DNA from: Butyrivibrio sp. INlla16 | GTDB lineage: Bacteria > Bacillota > Clostridia > Lachnospirales > Lachnospiraceae | Direction: 5' to 3' | Assembly (NCBI RefSeq): GCF_900104155.1 | Contig: NZ_FMYB01000010.1 | Span: 46,125-110,124, forward strand | Length of the DNA stretch: 64,000 bases | In this document: one piece after another, positions 45,945 through 54,638 of the stretch | Layout of the letters: each line of letters starts with the position of its first letter | How positions within the stretch are numbered: position 1 is the stretch's first letter | The notes under the pieces: model-generated | What the model saw: the letters and a program-made list of their open reading frames with translations, nothing else | Databases searched by the model: none | Told to the model about the DNA's origin: nothing | Position numbers and translations under genes: made by a program

Positions 45945-46775
45945 ATGTCAAAACAATTACCGGCAGATTTTCATATGCACACACACCACTCGGGAGACTG
46001 CGACTCTCCCATGGAGGCTGTCATTGAACAAGCCATCAGGAAGAAATTACCCGCAATATGTATTACAGAGCACATGGACATGGACTATCCCGATGTTCCG
46101 GACGGAATAACGGATCAGTTCGTAGTCGATACGGATGCCTATTACAAAGAGTACACTTCTATTAAAGATTATTATGCCGATACCATTGATATTTATTTCG
46201 GAATCGAGCTGGGAATGCAGCCGCAGGTTGTGGATGCAAACCTCGAATATGCAAAAAAATATCCCTTCGACTTTATCATAGGTTCCAATCACGTATGCCA
46301 CGGAAAAGATCCCTACTTTGCTTCTTTCTATGAGGGACGTACCGAAAAGGAAGCCTTTACTGACTTTTTCGAATCAACTCTCGAGAACATTAACTTATTC
46401 GACGATTTTGACGTCCTCGGTCATCTGGACTACCTTGTGCGCTACGCTCCTAATCTGAATAAGAACTACACCTACAAGGATTATTCCGATGTCATCGATG
46501 AGATACTGAAGACTCTTATTGCAAAAGGAAAGGGACTTGATGTAAACACCAAGTCCCTTTATACAGAGCCTACTTTGGGTGATCCCAATCCCTCACGCGA
46601 AGTGCTCGCCCGCTACAAAGAGCTGGGCGGCGAGATCATTACTTTCGGTTCCGATGCGCACAAGCCCGAGAATGTCGGTCTTGGCTTCGAAACCGCTGTA
46701 GAAATCGCCAAAGCCTGCGGATTCAGGTATTACACACTGTTCGCCAAACGTAAGGGCACGTTTATTAAGCTTTGA
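45945..46775 (+). CDS. PHP-domain histidinol-phosphatase family protein
   Basis: This 276-residue protein has the PHP metal-binding motifs: DFHMHTHHSGDCDSPM, CITEHMDMDYP, FGIELGM, IGSNHVCHG, LGHLDYL, and the final GSDAHKPENVG. These match HisJ/HisK-type histidinol-phosphate phosphatases, which carry out a late step of histidine synthesis. Other PHP enzymes act on different phosphoesters, and no his genes are nearby. It follows the Cache gene by 28 bases and may share its transcript. Confidence 0.88.
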   Translation: MSKQLPADFHMHTHHSGDCDSPMEAVIEQAIRKKLPAICITEHMDMDYPDVPDGITDQFVVDTDAYYKEYTSIKDYYADTIDIYFGIELGMQPQVVDANLEYAKKYPFDFIIGSNHVCHGKDPYFASFYEGRTEKEAFTDFFESTLENINLFDDFDVLGHLDYLVRYAPNLNKNYTYKDYSDVIDEILKTLIAKGKGLDVNTKSLYTEPTLGDPNPSREVLARYKELGGEIITFGSDAHKPENVGLGFETAVEIAKACGFRYYTLFAKRKGTFIKL

Positions 46776-46780
46776 TCATA

Positions 46781-46853
46781 AGGAAGTTCTGCTCTCGCTT
46801 TGCTCGCCAGAACTAAGTGCGCACCAGCAGCTCGAAATAACCTCGCTGGGTGC
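46781..46853. repeat. Palindromic intergenic sequence between convergent genes
   Basis: AGTTCTG and CAGAACT flank a 16-base centre (46784-46814). Further on, GCGCACCAGC and GCTGGGTGC can also pair. It may act as a terminator for either flanking gene, but no clear T run is present. Related elements may be dispersed. Confidence 0.4.
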
Positions 46854-48887
46854 TTACTTAAAGAAAGCCATCTCTGCGTTGAGCTTCTCGGCAACTTCCT
46901 TAAGGGAGTCTGCTGAGGATGCCAGCGTTGTAACGGTTGCTGAAAGCTCCTGCATGGAAGCACCGGTCTCCTCGGAGGATGCGGCGTTCTCCTGCGAAAT
47001 AGCGGACAGCGATGCCATAGCGTCGGCAACCACATTCTTTGCATCTACGCAGGTTCCTGCGTCAGTTTCAATACTCTTAACACTTACAACCGTTGATGAA
47101 ATGTCTTCTATCATAGCATTTACGCTCTGAACTGTACTTCCGAGTACTGCCTGCTGCTCGTCGTTTTGTCTCTGAACCTCTGATGCCATAGCAACCGCTG
47201 ACTGAGACTCTGACAGAAGAACATCCATCTCTCTTCTGATATCATCTGCCATAGTTCTGGAATCGTCGGCAAGCTTTCCGATTTCCTCAGCAACAACCGC
47301 AAAGCCTTTTCCTGCTTCGCCTGCTCTTGCTGCCTCGATGGAAGCATTAAGTGACAATAGGTTTGTCTGGGATGCAATGGATGCAATTCCCATAACCTTC
47401 TCATTGATGTTCTCAACTGCCTTACTGGTTGCACCAATCTTCTCGGTAATCTGAACGATACTCTCGCTCATGCTCTCGGAACTATGCTGCAGGTCTGCAA
47501 GACTCTGCGCAGATTCTGTGCTGACTTCCTGCATTCTGCCTGCAAGATTTGCAAGATCATCCGTGCTGGTCTGAACATTGCCGGTTGCTTCGCCGATACT
47601 GCCGACATTCTCTGTTACGCTCTGAATCTCGTCAGCCTGCTGCGTTGCACCTGATGCAATTTCCTGAACCGCATTGGATACATCGTCTGCTGTCTGCGAA
47701 ATCTGATTAGCAGTATCCGCCAGTTCCTCAGACGAACTGTTCACGGATATCGTCGAATCCTTAATGCTTGTAACAATTGAACTCAGTTTATCAATAACCG
47801 CATTGGTGTTATTGATGATCTCACCAAATTCATCCTCTCTTTTTGTGAACTTAGTAATCCTATGAAACTCGCCTTCTGCAAGCTTACTAACGGAATCATT
47901 AACCTCTTTAAGCGGAAGTGTAAAGGAATTGGCCATCTTAAGTGAGATGAATATCGCAATGACAATCATAGCTAGTCCAAGCCCGATGATAATATTGCAT
48001 GAATTATATGTAGGTGCCATTATCACATTGTATTGCGCTGCAGTTACAATAAGCCAACCGGTCTTGGGTTCCTTTTGGAAGGACATAACATACTTTATTC
48101 CATTGTTCGCTCCAATGATACTTCCGTTATCAGCAGACTGAGATTGCTTATAAAGATCAAAATCACTAAAATCAATAAGATTATTTGCATCAATCTCCAT
48201 CGCGCAATGTCCGATAAGCTCGCCCGCTGAAGATAGTATGAAAGCCTCTTCACCCTTTGATGAATCAACATTTTCCGCAAGAAAAGAATTCAGATTATCA
48301 AGGCTATAACTTCTCATTATGGTTCCAATAACCTGCTGCCCCTGATCAAAAATAGGGGTAATAATGAAAATTGTAGCCTTTCCTGTAGTCTTGGAGACAT
48401 ATACTCCTGAAACAAAGGTATTGCCCTTAAGCGCATTCTGAAAGTAATCTCTGTCAGCGATATTCGTTAATTCTCCCGATGACCTTACAACCTGATTTCC
48501 GTCGGGAGCAGTAACTACAATCGAGTTATCTCCATCAAGCTTACTCTCCATATCCTGGAGCCAGGCCTGCATAGCCTCGTTATCACGCTGATCTTCAGGT
48601 GTTTGCATATAGCTGACCATATAAGGACTCGAAGCTGCTGTCTGAAGAACGCTGACCATCTGCTCAATGTGTTCCATATAAGCTTTCTCTATAACCTGAG
48701 CCTTCTTAACATTAATTGACTCAGCATCCTCTAAAGAGTTAGTCATTGAATTTCGATAGCTTACAACAACCGATACCAGTATCGGAATTATGCAGATAAG
48801 CAGCATAACACTGATAAGCTTCGGCTTTACGCTTTTTAATGAAAAGCCTTTCTTTTGTGCGCCTTGTTCCTTTTTTTCCTGTGCCAT
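46854..48887 (-). CDS. Methyl-accepting chemotaxis protein with dCache sensor domain
   Basis: From the ATG at 48887 (GGAGG 8 bases upstream) this is 677 residues. Helix 1 is at about 22-43, dCache domain at about 45-280 ([35 protein letters not shown]), helix 2 at about 287-309 ([20 protein letters not shown]), HAMP, then the cytoplasmic receptor with the intact tip [17 protein letters not shown]. The cytoplasmic half is nearly the same as in the 38684 receptor, but the sensor half is diverged, so it detects a different ligand. A small membrane protein gene lies 16 bases upstream. Confidence 0.94.
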   Translation of the reverse strand: MAQEKKEQGAQKKGFSLKSVKPKLISVMLLICIIPILVSVVVSYRNSMTNSLEDAESINVKKAQVIEKAYMEHIEQMVSVLQTAASSPYMVSYMQTPEDQRDNEAMQAWLQDMESKLDGDNSIVVTAPDGNQVVRSSGELTNIADRDYFQNALKGNTFVSGVYVSKTTGKATIFIITPIFDQGQQVIGTIMRSYSLDNLNSFLAENVDSSKGEEAFILSSAGELIGHCAMEIDANNLIDFSDFDLYKQSQSADNGSIIGANNGIKYVMSFQKEPKTGWLIVTAAQYNVIMAPTYNSCNIIIGLGLAMIVIAIFISLKMANSFTLPLKEVNDSVSKLAEGEFHRITKFTKREDEFGEIINNTNAVIDKLSSIVTSIKDSTISVNSSSEELADTANQISQTADDVSNAVQEIASGATQQADEIQSVTENVGSIGEATGNVQTSTDDLANLAGRMQEVSTESAQSLADLQHSSESMSESIVQITEKIGATSKAVENINEKVMGIASIASQTNLLSLNASIEAARAGEAGKGFAVVAEEIGKLADDSRTMADDIRREMDVLLSESQSAVAMASEVQRQNDEQQAVLGSTVQSVNAMIEDISSTVVSVKSIETDAGTCVDAKNVVADAMASLSAISQENAASSEETGASMQELSATVTTLASSADSLKEVAEKLNAEMAFFK

Positions 48888-48903
48888 CTTAATTACCTCC
48901 GTT

Positions 48904-49140
48904 TTAAATATCCTTATCAACTGTCAGAAAACACTCTTCTGCCAGCTCGGTTTCCTTTTCATATAAAAGCTCTTTAAGCCTGAAAATCCAAAGACCTTTT
49001 GGAAATGACATGATCTCATCCTTCTTTACTCCGAGACGCAAAAGCCGCTTTCGCAGCTGCATGCACTCATCTATGTAAAGATAGATTGCCAGAGTCAAAA
49101 TAATGATAAACATCAAAATAAAGACAAACAAAATAATCAT
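48904..49140 (-). CDS. Small membrane protein, chemoreceptor operon
   Basis: This 78-residue protein has one N-terminal membrane helix (residues 2-23) and a charged cytoplasmic tail. The tail contains [21 protein letters not shown] and has an acidic end. Family unknown. It precedes the 46854 chemoreceptor by 16 bases and is probably co-transcribed with it. GAGGTGGG precedes the ATG. Whether it modulates the receptor is not known. Confidence 0.7.
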   Translation of the reverse strand: MIILFVFILMFIIILTLAIYLYIDECMQLRKRLLRLGVKKDEIMSFPKGLWIFRLKELLYEKETELAEECFLTVDKDI

Positions 49141-49316
49141 AATCCCACCTCGCGTTCATTATACTAAATTCCATTTTGCAAATGTGTGATTTTCCGAATA
49201 TTTTAGGCTAACTTTATCCTTAGTTTATGGTTAGAACATTTTTTTTGAATAACCTATACCTTATAATATTTAAGTAAGAAAATATGCCATTTTATGCCCA
49301 CGGAGGAAGATTGGGG

Positions 49317-50039
49317 ATGTCCAAAAAACCTGACCTTGTAAAGAAAATATGCATCACCAAAGCTGCATTTATGGCAGTTTTCATTTTGCTTGCAGCAATA
49401 TACTTTTTCATCCTTATAACTAATCAGAATCTTCGCAGTTCCATCTTTGAGGACAAGGCTTATCTCGTATCTTTTATAGTTATATGGCTCTGTCTTCTGA
49501 CAGGATTTCTTTGCGTTTTCCTGGATTTTATTCTTATGAAGAAAAACCGGAATATGCTTCGGGATCTGCGTGATCTGTCTTTTCTCGATAAACTCACGGG
49601 TCTCCCCAACAGATACAGTATCGACCGCATATCTCAGAAATACGACTCTCCCGAAAAGCTCCTGCACCTCGGGTGTGTCCTTATGGTACTGGATAACTTA
49701 AAAGAGATAAATGAAAAAAGCGGACGTGGAAGCGGTGACAAAATCATTTCCGATTTTTGTTCAATTCTTGAATCGGTTGGAACTCAGTATGGTCTTATTG
49801 GAAGAAACAGCGGTAATGAATTTTTGGTCGTAATCGAAAACTGTGACAGAACCGCCGTCGATCTTTTCCTGGGTGATCTCGGAAGAAGAATTCACAACAG
49901 GAATGCTCTTTCTCCGGAGAATCCCATAACGCTTTCATATTCAAGCGTCCTTGGGGACAGTGTAAATGCAGACCATTTTTATACTTTAATAACCTGTGCT
50001 TACAGGAATTTTACCGAAAACCCGAATGTTCTTACTTAA
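49317..50039 (+). CDS. Membrane protein with degenerate GGDEF domain
   Basis: From the ATG at 49317 this is 240 residues: two membrane helices at about 15-37 and 50-73, a short linker, then a GGDEF-fold domain. FLDKLTGLPNRYSID is a good family start, but the catalytic GG(D/E)EF is GRNSGNEF near residue 164. The second Asp-type metal site reads VLDNLKEIN. Loss of the acidic residues makes cyclic-di-GMP synthesis unlikely; it may bind GTP or act as a regulatory partner. It ends 10 bases before the sigma-factor gene, so it may be the first gene of that operon. GGAGGA lies about 10 bases before the ATG. Confidence 0.85.
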   Translation: MSKKPDLVKKICITKAAFMAVFILLAAIYFFILITNQNLRSSIFEDKAYLVSFIVIWLCLLTGFLCVFLDFILMKKNRNMLRDLRDLSFLDKLTGLPNRYSIDRISQKYDSPEKLLHLGCVLMVLDNLKEINEKSGRGSGDKIISDFCSILESVGTQYGLIGRNSGNEFLVVIENCDRTAVDLFLGDLGRRIHNRNALSPENPITLSYSSVLGDSVNADHFYTLITCAYRNFTENPNVLT

Positions 50040-50049
50040 GGTGCAACAG

Positions 50050-50538
50050 ATGATGTTAGGGAAGCGTTCTTCAAGAATACAACAGCTCGTTCTTGATATG
50101 TGGAACGACGACACAGAGGCTTTCACAGAGATCTACTGTCTCACCGTGGATGATACCTACAACTATTGCCGGCACATCCTTGGTGAAGACGACAGGAGTC
50201 TTGAGGCTGTGCGCGAAATATACTCCATTGTTGTAAAGAACATACTTAAGCTCAAAGATCCTTCCCTTTTTGATGCGTGGCTTCGCCGCATCGCTTTCGA
50301 CGTATGTTATGACCGGGTCATGGCAGAAGGCCGCACCGATCTGTACTCACTGCTCCATCCGGAAGAGATTGAATCTTTATCATTTTTTGAGAGAGAGATT
50401 TTCTTCCTGCATGATTTTGTAGGACTATCAGATAAGGATATTGCAAACGCTCTTCATATAACAAAGCGCCATGTGGAAAAAAGCCTCACAAACTCAAGAG
50501 AACACATTTTAGAGCTAAGAAAACTAATACGCGCGTGA
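50050..50538 (+). CDS. ECF-like RNA polymerase sigma factor
   Basis: From the ATG at 50050 this is 162 residues. Region 2 is at about 15-80 (AFTEIYCLTVDDTYNYCRHILG), and region 4 is at about 110-160 (SFFEREIFFLHDFVGLSDKDIANALHITKRHVEKSL), a normal helix-turn-helix. Length and layout fit small extracytoplasmic-function sigma factors, though region 2 is diverged. Its stop overlaps the next start (TGATG), so it is translated with the transglutaminase. It could switch on this operon, but no promoter target was identified. AAGG lies 8 bases before the start. Confidence 0.8.
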   Translation: MMLGKRSSRIQQLVLDMWNDDTEAFTEIYCLTVDDTYNYCRHILGEDDRSLEAVREIYSIVVKNILKLKDPSLFDAWLRRIAFDVCYDRVMAEGRTDLYSLLHPEEIESLSFFEREIFFLHDFVGLSDKDIANALHITKRHVEKSLTNSREHILELRKLIRA

Positions 50539-51701
50539 TGACTATGGAATATGTAAAAGACAGGAAGAATAAATTTCATATGAGCGATAACGAGATTTCT
50601 TCCACTCTCCTTGAGGTATTGGAGTTATCCGGGAAGGCCGGTGCTTTTGCGGGAGAAAATCAGGAAAAGATTAAAGTATCAAGAGGCTTTATAAAAAGCG
50701 CTCCGGATTTTCTTTCCGTGAATATTTATGTGAGCCTCGCTATGCTTGTCATTATCACCCTGTCTCCGATTTTGCTGCTTGTTCTGCCGCACGGCATTGT
50801 CATTGACGCGGACAGACTGCTTGCCGCAAAAGCCATGGCTAACCGTGAGACCTATGATGTCTCGACACTTGTTAAGGGCACAAGGGACAATACCCCTGTG
50901 TGTCTAAAACCCAAGGCAGACGGCAAAGTCGTATACAAAAACGATGTTGCAAAGGTTGATGCAACAAACGCATCTGAGGGCTATGTGATAATACGCTATA
51001 CCGGCGAATCGCCAAAGGTAAAGCTCAGAATAACCGGTCCCGATGAGGTTGTATACACCTATAACCTCACAACAGACGGCGGAAAGGACGAGGTTTTTCC
51101 TCTTCAGGCAGGGGATGGAAAATATCTCATCGCAGTCTATGAAAACCTGGTCGGAACACAGTATGTAACGGCATTTACTCAAAACATAGAGGTCACCCTT
51201 AATGACGAATTCCTGCCGTTTTTGTATCCGAATCAATATGTGAACTTTAATGAGGGCAATCAGGCGATAGCCTATAGCGAGTATTTATCCTACACGGCAA
51301 ACGATGACCTGGATGTAGTTTCCGCAATATATAACGCCCTGATCAGCAGCATGTCCTATGACTACGAGGAGGCTGAAACCGTACAGAGCGGTTACCTTCC
51401 GGACATAGATGAAGTTCTGACCACCGGAAAAGGCATCTGTCTTGACTATGCCGTGCTAATGACATCAATGCTTAGATCCCAGAGGATACCCACCAGAATG
51501 GAGGTTGGGTACGCGGGAACCGCATACCATGCATGGATAAGTACTTATATAAAAGATGTGGGCTGGGTTAACGGAATGATTCAATTCGACGGCAAAAAAT
51601 GGTCACTTATGGATCCGACTTTTGCATCCACAACAGAAACCACAAAACTGGCATCCTTTATCGGTGACGGTGAAAACTACCAGACTAAATACATTTATTA
51701 A
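50538..51701 (+). CDS. Membrane protein with extracellular transglutaminase-like domain
   Basis: This 387-residue protein has a cytoplasmic N-terminal 60 residues, a membrane helix at about 63-84 (VNIYVSLAMLVIITLSPILLLVLP), then a beta-rich region and a transglutaminase/cysteine-protease-like domain at about 275-370. The catalytic triad is visible: Cys in TGKGICLDYAVLM, His in GTAYHAWISTY, Asp in WSLMDPTF. Such domains cross-link or cleave proteins outside the cell. It sits between a sigma factor and GspF-like genes, so it may process or fix the secreted pseudopilins. ATG at 50538 overlaps the sigma stop; an in-frame GTG is at 50535. Confidence 0.85.
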   Translation: MTMEYVKDRKNKFHMSDNEISSTLLEVLELSGKAGAFAGENQEKIKVSRGFIKSAPDFLSVNIYVSLAMLVIITLSPILLLVLPHGIVIDADRLLAAKAMANRETYDVSTLVKGTRDNTPVCLKPKADGKVVYKNDVAKVDATNASEGYVIIRYTGESPKVKLRITGPDEVVYTYNLTTDGGKDEVFPLQAGDGKYLIAVYENLVGTQYVTAFTQNIEVTLNDEFLPFLYPNQYVNFNEGNQAIAYSEYLSYTANDDLDVVSAIYNALISSMSYDYEEAETVQSGYLPDIDEVLTTGKGICLDYAVLMTSMLRSQRIPTRMEVGYAGTAYHAWISTYIKDVGWVNGMIQFDGKKWSLMDPTFASTTETTKLASFIGDGENYQTKYIY

Positions 51702-51715
51702 CTGAGGAAAACACT

Positions 51716-52768
51716 ATGAATTCAATGGCTGAAAAAAAACTATCGGACTATGAGATATCCGTTTTCTGCAGGCAGATGGCAATGCTGATAAAAGCAGGTA
51801 TTGCCCCGCTTGAAGGAATAGAAATCATGCTTCAGGATTTCAAATTTGAAGGGGATGATTCCACCCTTAAGACCATCTCACAAATTCTGAGTTCCGGTGA
51901 AAGATTTCACGTTGCCCTGCAGATGACCGGAGCTTTTCCAAGCTATGTGATACACATGGTAACCATCGGTGAAGAGTCCGGTAATCTGGATCTGGTAATG
52001 GATTCCCTTGCCGATTACTACGAGCAGGAAGATACCATACGCACAAATATAAGCAGCGCCATCTCCTATCCTCTCATAATGATAGGAATGATGATCGTTG
52101 TAATCATTGTTCTGATCACACAGGTGCTTCCCATTTTCGGTCAGGTATTCGCTCAGCTCGGAACCAGCATGAACAGCTTTTCGAGGTCGCTCTTGGCTGT
52201 AGGAAACGCGCTAAACCGCTACTCCATCGTGTTTATAGCTATCATGGTTATTTTTGCGGCCGGCTGTATCTTCTTCGTTAAAACTAAAAAGGGGCATGAT
52301 ATTTTCAGAACTATCGGCATGCACATTCCTCCGATAAGAAAGATTTACGGAGAGATTGCAACCGCCAGATTTGCAAATGGAATGGTACTTACTCTGTCAA
52401 GCGGAATGGACACCTATGAAGGACTCCGCCTTGTAAGTAAGCTGGTTGAATACAAGGACATGGTTGTAAAAATCGAGACATGCCGCTCACTTATCGCAGC
52501 GGGTGACAGCTTCCCGGAGGCTGTTAAGGAAGCCGGTATCTTCAACAAGTTTTACTCAAGGATGGTTGCCATCGGCTTCCAGTCCGGTTCAATGGATACA
52601 GTAATGCAGCAAATAGCCAGAAAGTATACGGATGAGACCCAGAGAAAAATGTACAATTTCATTTCTATCCTGGAGCCCACTCTCGTAATCATCCTTTCAC
52701 TGATAGTAGGACTTATCCTTCTGTCGGTAATACTGCCGCTGATGGGAATCATGTCATCGATCGGGTAA
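51716..52768 (+). CDS. Type II secretion/type IV pilus inner-membrane platform protein (GspF/PilC-like)
   Basis: This 350-residue protein has the GspF layout: two cytoplasmic helical domains (CRQMAMLIKAGIAPLEGIEIML and TARFANGMVLTLSSGMDTYEGLRLV), each followed by a membrane part, with three helices in all. VTIGEESGNLDLVMDSLADYYEQED and VAIGFQSGSMDTVMQQIARKYTDE are the typical paired family segments. It forms the membrane base for building pilus-like fibres. It normally needs a GspE/PilB ATPase; none is encoded in the window. Four pilin-like genes follow without gaps. Confidence 0.92.
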   Translation: MNSMAEKKLSDYEISVFCRQMAMLIKAGIAPLEGIEIMLQDFKFEGDDSTLKTISQILSSGERFHVALQMTGAFPSYVIHMVTIGEESGNLDLVMDSLADYYEQEDTIRTNISSAISYPLIMIGMMIVVIIVLITQVLPIFGQVFAQLGTSMNSFSRSLLAVGNALNRYSIVFIAIMVIFAAGCIFFVKTKKGHDIFRTIGMHIPPIRKIYGEIATARFANGMVLTLSSGMDTYEGLRLVSKLVEYKDMVVKIETCRSLIAAGDSFPEAVKEAGIFNKFYSRMVAIGFQSGSMDTVMQQIARKYTDETQRKMYNFISILEPTLVIILSLIVGLILLSVILPLMGIMSSIG

Positions 52769-52774
52769 ACATGT

Positions 52775-53128
52775 ATGGAAGAACTCACTCTCAAAAAAAG
52801 GCAAAACTTCATACTTAGTATCATGGGCTTTATCGTTCCTTCGCTTGTCATCATTTTCATCATCGTGATTTTTTACATCGGAGTTTCACAGATAAGCAGG
52901 AGCACAGAAAAGAAACAGGAAGAAAGCCTTTATACAGCAGTGGAAAGAGACATCGTTCAGTGCTATTCCATCGAGGGAATCTATCCTCCGAGTTTGGAAT
53001 ATCTTGAGGAACATTACGGCCTTGTCTATGACAAGAGCATATTTTTTATAGATTACAGACCCGTCGCATCCAATATCTATCCGGATGTCACAATTTTGCG
53101 CGTTAAAGGAGCAGGCCTTCGTCCATGA
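52775..53128 (+). CDS. Small single-helix protein of pseudopilin-like operon
   Basis: This 117-residue protein has a membrane helix at about 13-36 (SIMGFIVPSLVIIFIIVIFYIGV), then a short soluble part with YTAVERDIVQCYSIEGIYPPSLEYLEEHYGL. That segment resembles the alpha-helix plus YPPS stretch of type IV pilin-like or GspG-like proteins. There is no clear prepilin cleavage site (Gly before the hydrophobic run). It begins 6 bases after the GspF stop and overlaps the next gene by 4 bases (ATGA). Confidence 0.8.
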   Translation: MEELTLKKRQNFILSIMGFIVPSLVIIFIIVIFYIGVSQISRSTEKKQEESLYTAVERDIVQCYSIEGIYPPSLEYLEEHYGLVYDKSIFFIDYRPVASNIYPDVTILRVKGAGLRP

Positions 53129-53625
53129 AAAAACAATTTGAAAGCAGACATACCGTGGATATGCTCTTCGTCATCGCTCTTCTGTTTTTATTTGCAATGG
53201 GAGCGCTGATGCTTATTGCGCTTGGGTCAAGCATTTATAAGAGAAGTGTCACCACTCTTGCGGAAAACTATGACAGACGAACAGCTTATGCGTATATTAC
53301 AGAAAAGCTGCGGCAATATGATACCGAAGGAAATATAAGCACAGATATTTTCAATAAATCCGGTGCTCTCAGAATAGATACAACAATAGGTACAGTGGAT
53401 TATGTGACCTACCTCTATGAGTACGAAGGCAGTCTTATGGAGCTGTTTTCAAGAGCAGACGCAGGGACACTTCTACCTGAATCGGGGCAGCGGATAATGG
53501 ATATTAATAACCTTGAAATAACAAGTAAAGGAGAAGGTCTTCTACAGATAACCATCACTTTGACTGACGGAAAGGATCTTACTTTTATAACATCGAAAAG
53601 ATCCGGCACAGGGGCTAACGGATGA
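53125..53625 (+). CDS. DUF4860-like pilin-associated membrane protein
   Basis: This 166-residue protein has one N-terminal membrane helix (DMLFVIALLFLFAMGALMLIALGSSIY), then a beta-rich outside domain. It resembles the DUF4860 family, usually encoded in pilus/type II secretion-like clusters of Clostridia. The RHTVDMLF start is typical. It overlaps both neighbours by 4 bases (ATGA), so translation is strongly coupled. Structural or minor-pilin role inferred. Confidence 0.82.
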   Translation: MKKQFESRHTVDMLFVIALLFLFAMGALMLIALGSSIYKRSVTTLAENYDRRTAYAYITEKLRQYDTEGNISTDIFNKSGALRIDTTIGTVDYVTYLYEYEGSLMELFSRADAGTLLPESGQRIMDINNLEITSKGEGLLQITITLTDGKDLTFITSKRSGTGANG

Positions 53626-54209
53626 ATCATACACAACACAGCAAAACGAGTCTCTTTCTGATGGAGCTCATCATATCAATTTTGTTTTTCTCTATATCCG
53701 GGGCAATCTGCATACAGCTCTTTGCCAAGGCTCACACTTTGTCCGAGCAATCTGTGGAGATGAACAATTCAGTTTTATGGACGCAGAATATCTCTGAGGT
53801 TTTTTACGGAAGCCGCGGGAATCTGCACACCATCGCCGACTATTTTGCTGGCTGCTGCGTTGTCCTTGAATCCTACGATGACACCCCTGAGATCGGGGCG
53901 CTTATTATGTTTTTTGATGAAAACTGGAATCTTATAGATTTTCCTTCTGAAAACGGTGCTCTGAATTTCGCAGGATATGAGCTCCTTCTGTCCATAAAAA
54001 AACTTCCCGCAAAGGAAGTTTACGCAGACACGCAGGCCGACACCTCACTAATGGACGGCGATGCGCTCCAAGGCGAGATAACCATCCTCAGGATGGATGA
54101 GCAGACCACAATCGACCAGATTCCGGATGATGATGATCCTGATATCATCTCCGACAGATACACCGATTTTTACATTGGAAACACGGAGGTAGACAATAGT
54201 GAAGCGTAA
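53622..54209 (+). CDS. Pseudopilin-like protein
   Basis: This 195-residue protein opens with a short basic leader (NHTQHSKTSLFL) and a hydrophobic helix MELIISILFFSISGAICIQLF. The Glu near the start of the helix is like the Glu5 of type IV pilins. The remainder is an outside domain with acidic loops near the end (DDDDPD). It overlaps the upstream gene by 4 bases and the downstream gene by 11. Probable minor pseudopilin. No canonical GFTLIE-type cleavage motif is visible. Confidence 0.8.
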   Translation: MNHTQHSKTSLFLMELIISILFFSISGAICIQLFAKAHTLSEQSVEMNNSVLWTQNISEVFYGSRGNLHTIADYFAGCCVVLESYDDTPEIGALIMFFDENWNLIDFPSENGALNFAGYELLLSIKKLPAKEVYADTQADTSLMDGDALQGEITILRMDEQTTIDQIPDDDDPDIISDRYTDFYIGNTEVDNSEA

Positions 54210-54618
54210 GCCGATCTACAGCACCCATATAGGCGCAGCATCTATTTTGCTAATTTTCCTCGTGCTGAGCCTCATATCCTTTGCATCGCTGACTCTTGTC
54301 AATTCAAGGGCAGATTATATTCTGAGCAAAAAAATGCTGGACAGATCTCTTTCCTACTATCAGGCCTGCCACGAAGCCAGCGGATTTATTGCCGAGAATG
54401 AGCCTTCCTATAGAAAAATCGACTGGAGCGATCCGAATATCAATGTGAATTCGCTTAATAAAAGTATTACTCTTAGTGAATTCCAGACTCTTGATGTAAA
54501 CATAAAACCGATGTACTCGGAAGGTCCGGATACTCCCACCTATGAGATTCTTGAGTGGCGTGTTGTTACACATAATGATGAAGTTGTTTATGATGAGACT
54601 CTTCCTGTAATGAAGTGA
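54199..54618 (+). CDS. Pseudopilin-like protein, GTG start
   Basis: This 139-residue protein has one N-terminal helix (AASILLIFLVLSLISFASLTLV) followed by helices and strands (SRADYILSKKMLDRSLSYYQACHEASGF), much like pilin shafts. The start is GTG at 54199, inside the end of the previous gene. It is the last of four pilin-like genes; a GGDEF-REC gene follows after 20 bases. Likely part of the same fibre or secretion complex. Confidence 0.78.
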   Translation: MKRKPIYSTHIGAASILLIFLVLSLISFASLTLVNSRADYILSKKMLDRSLSYYQACHEASGFIAENEPSYRKIDWSDPNINVNSLNKSITLSEFQTLDVNIKPMYSEGPDTPTYEILEWRVVTHNDEVVYDETLPVMK

Positions 54619-54638
54619 TATTTTTCAGGGGCATTTAC

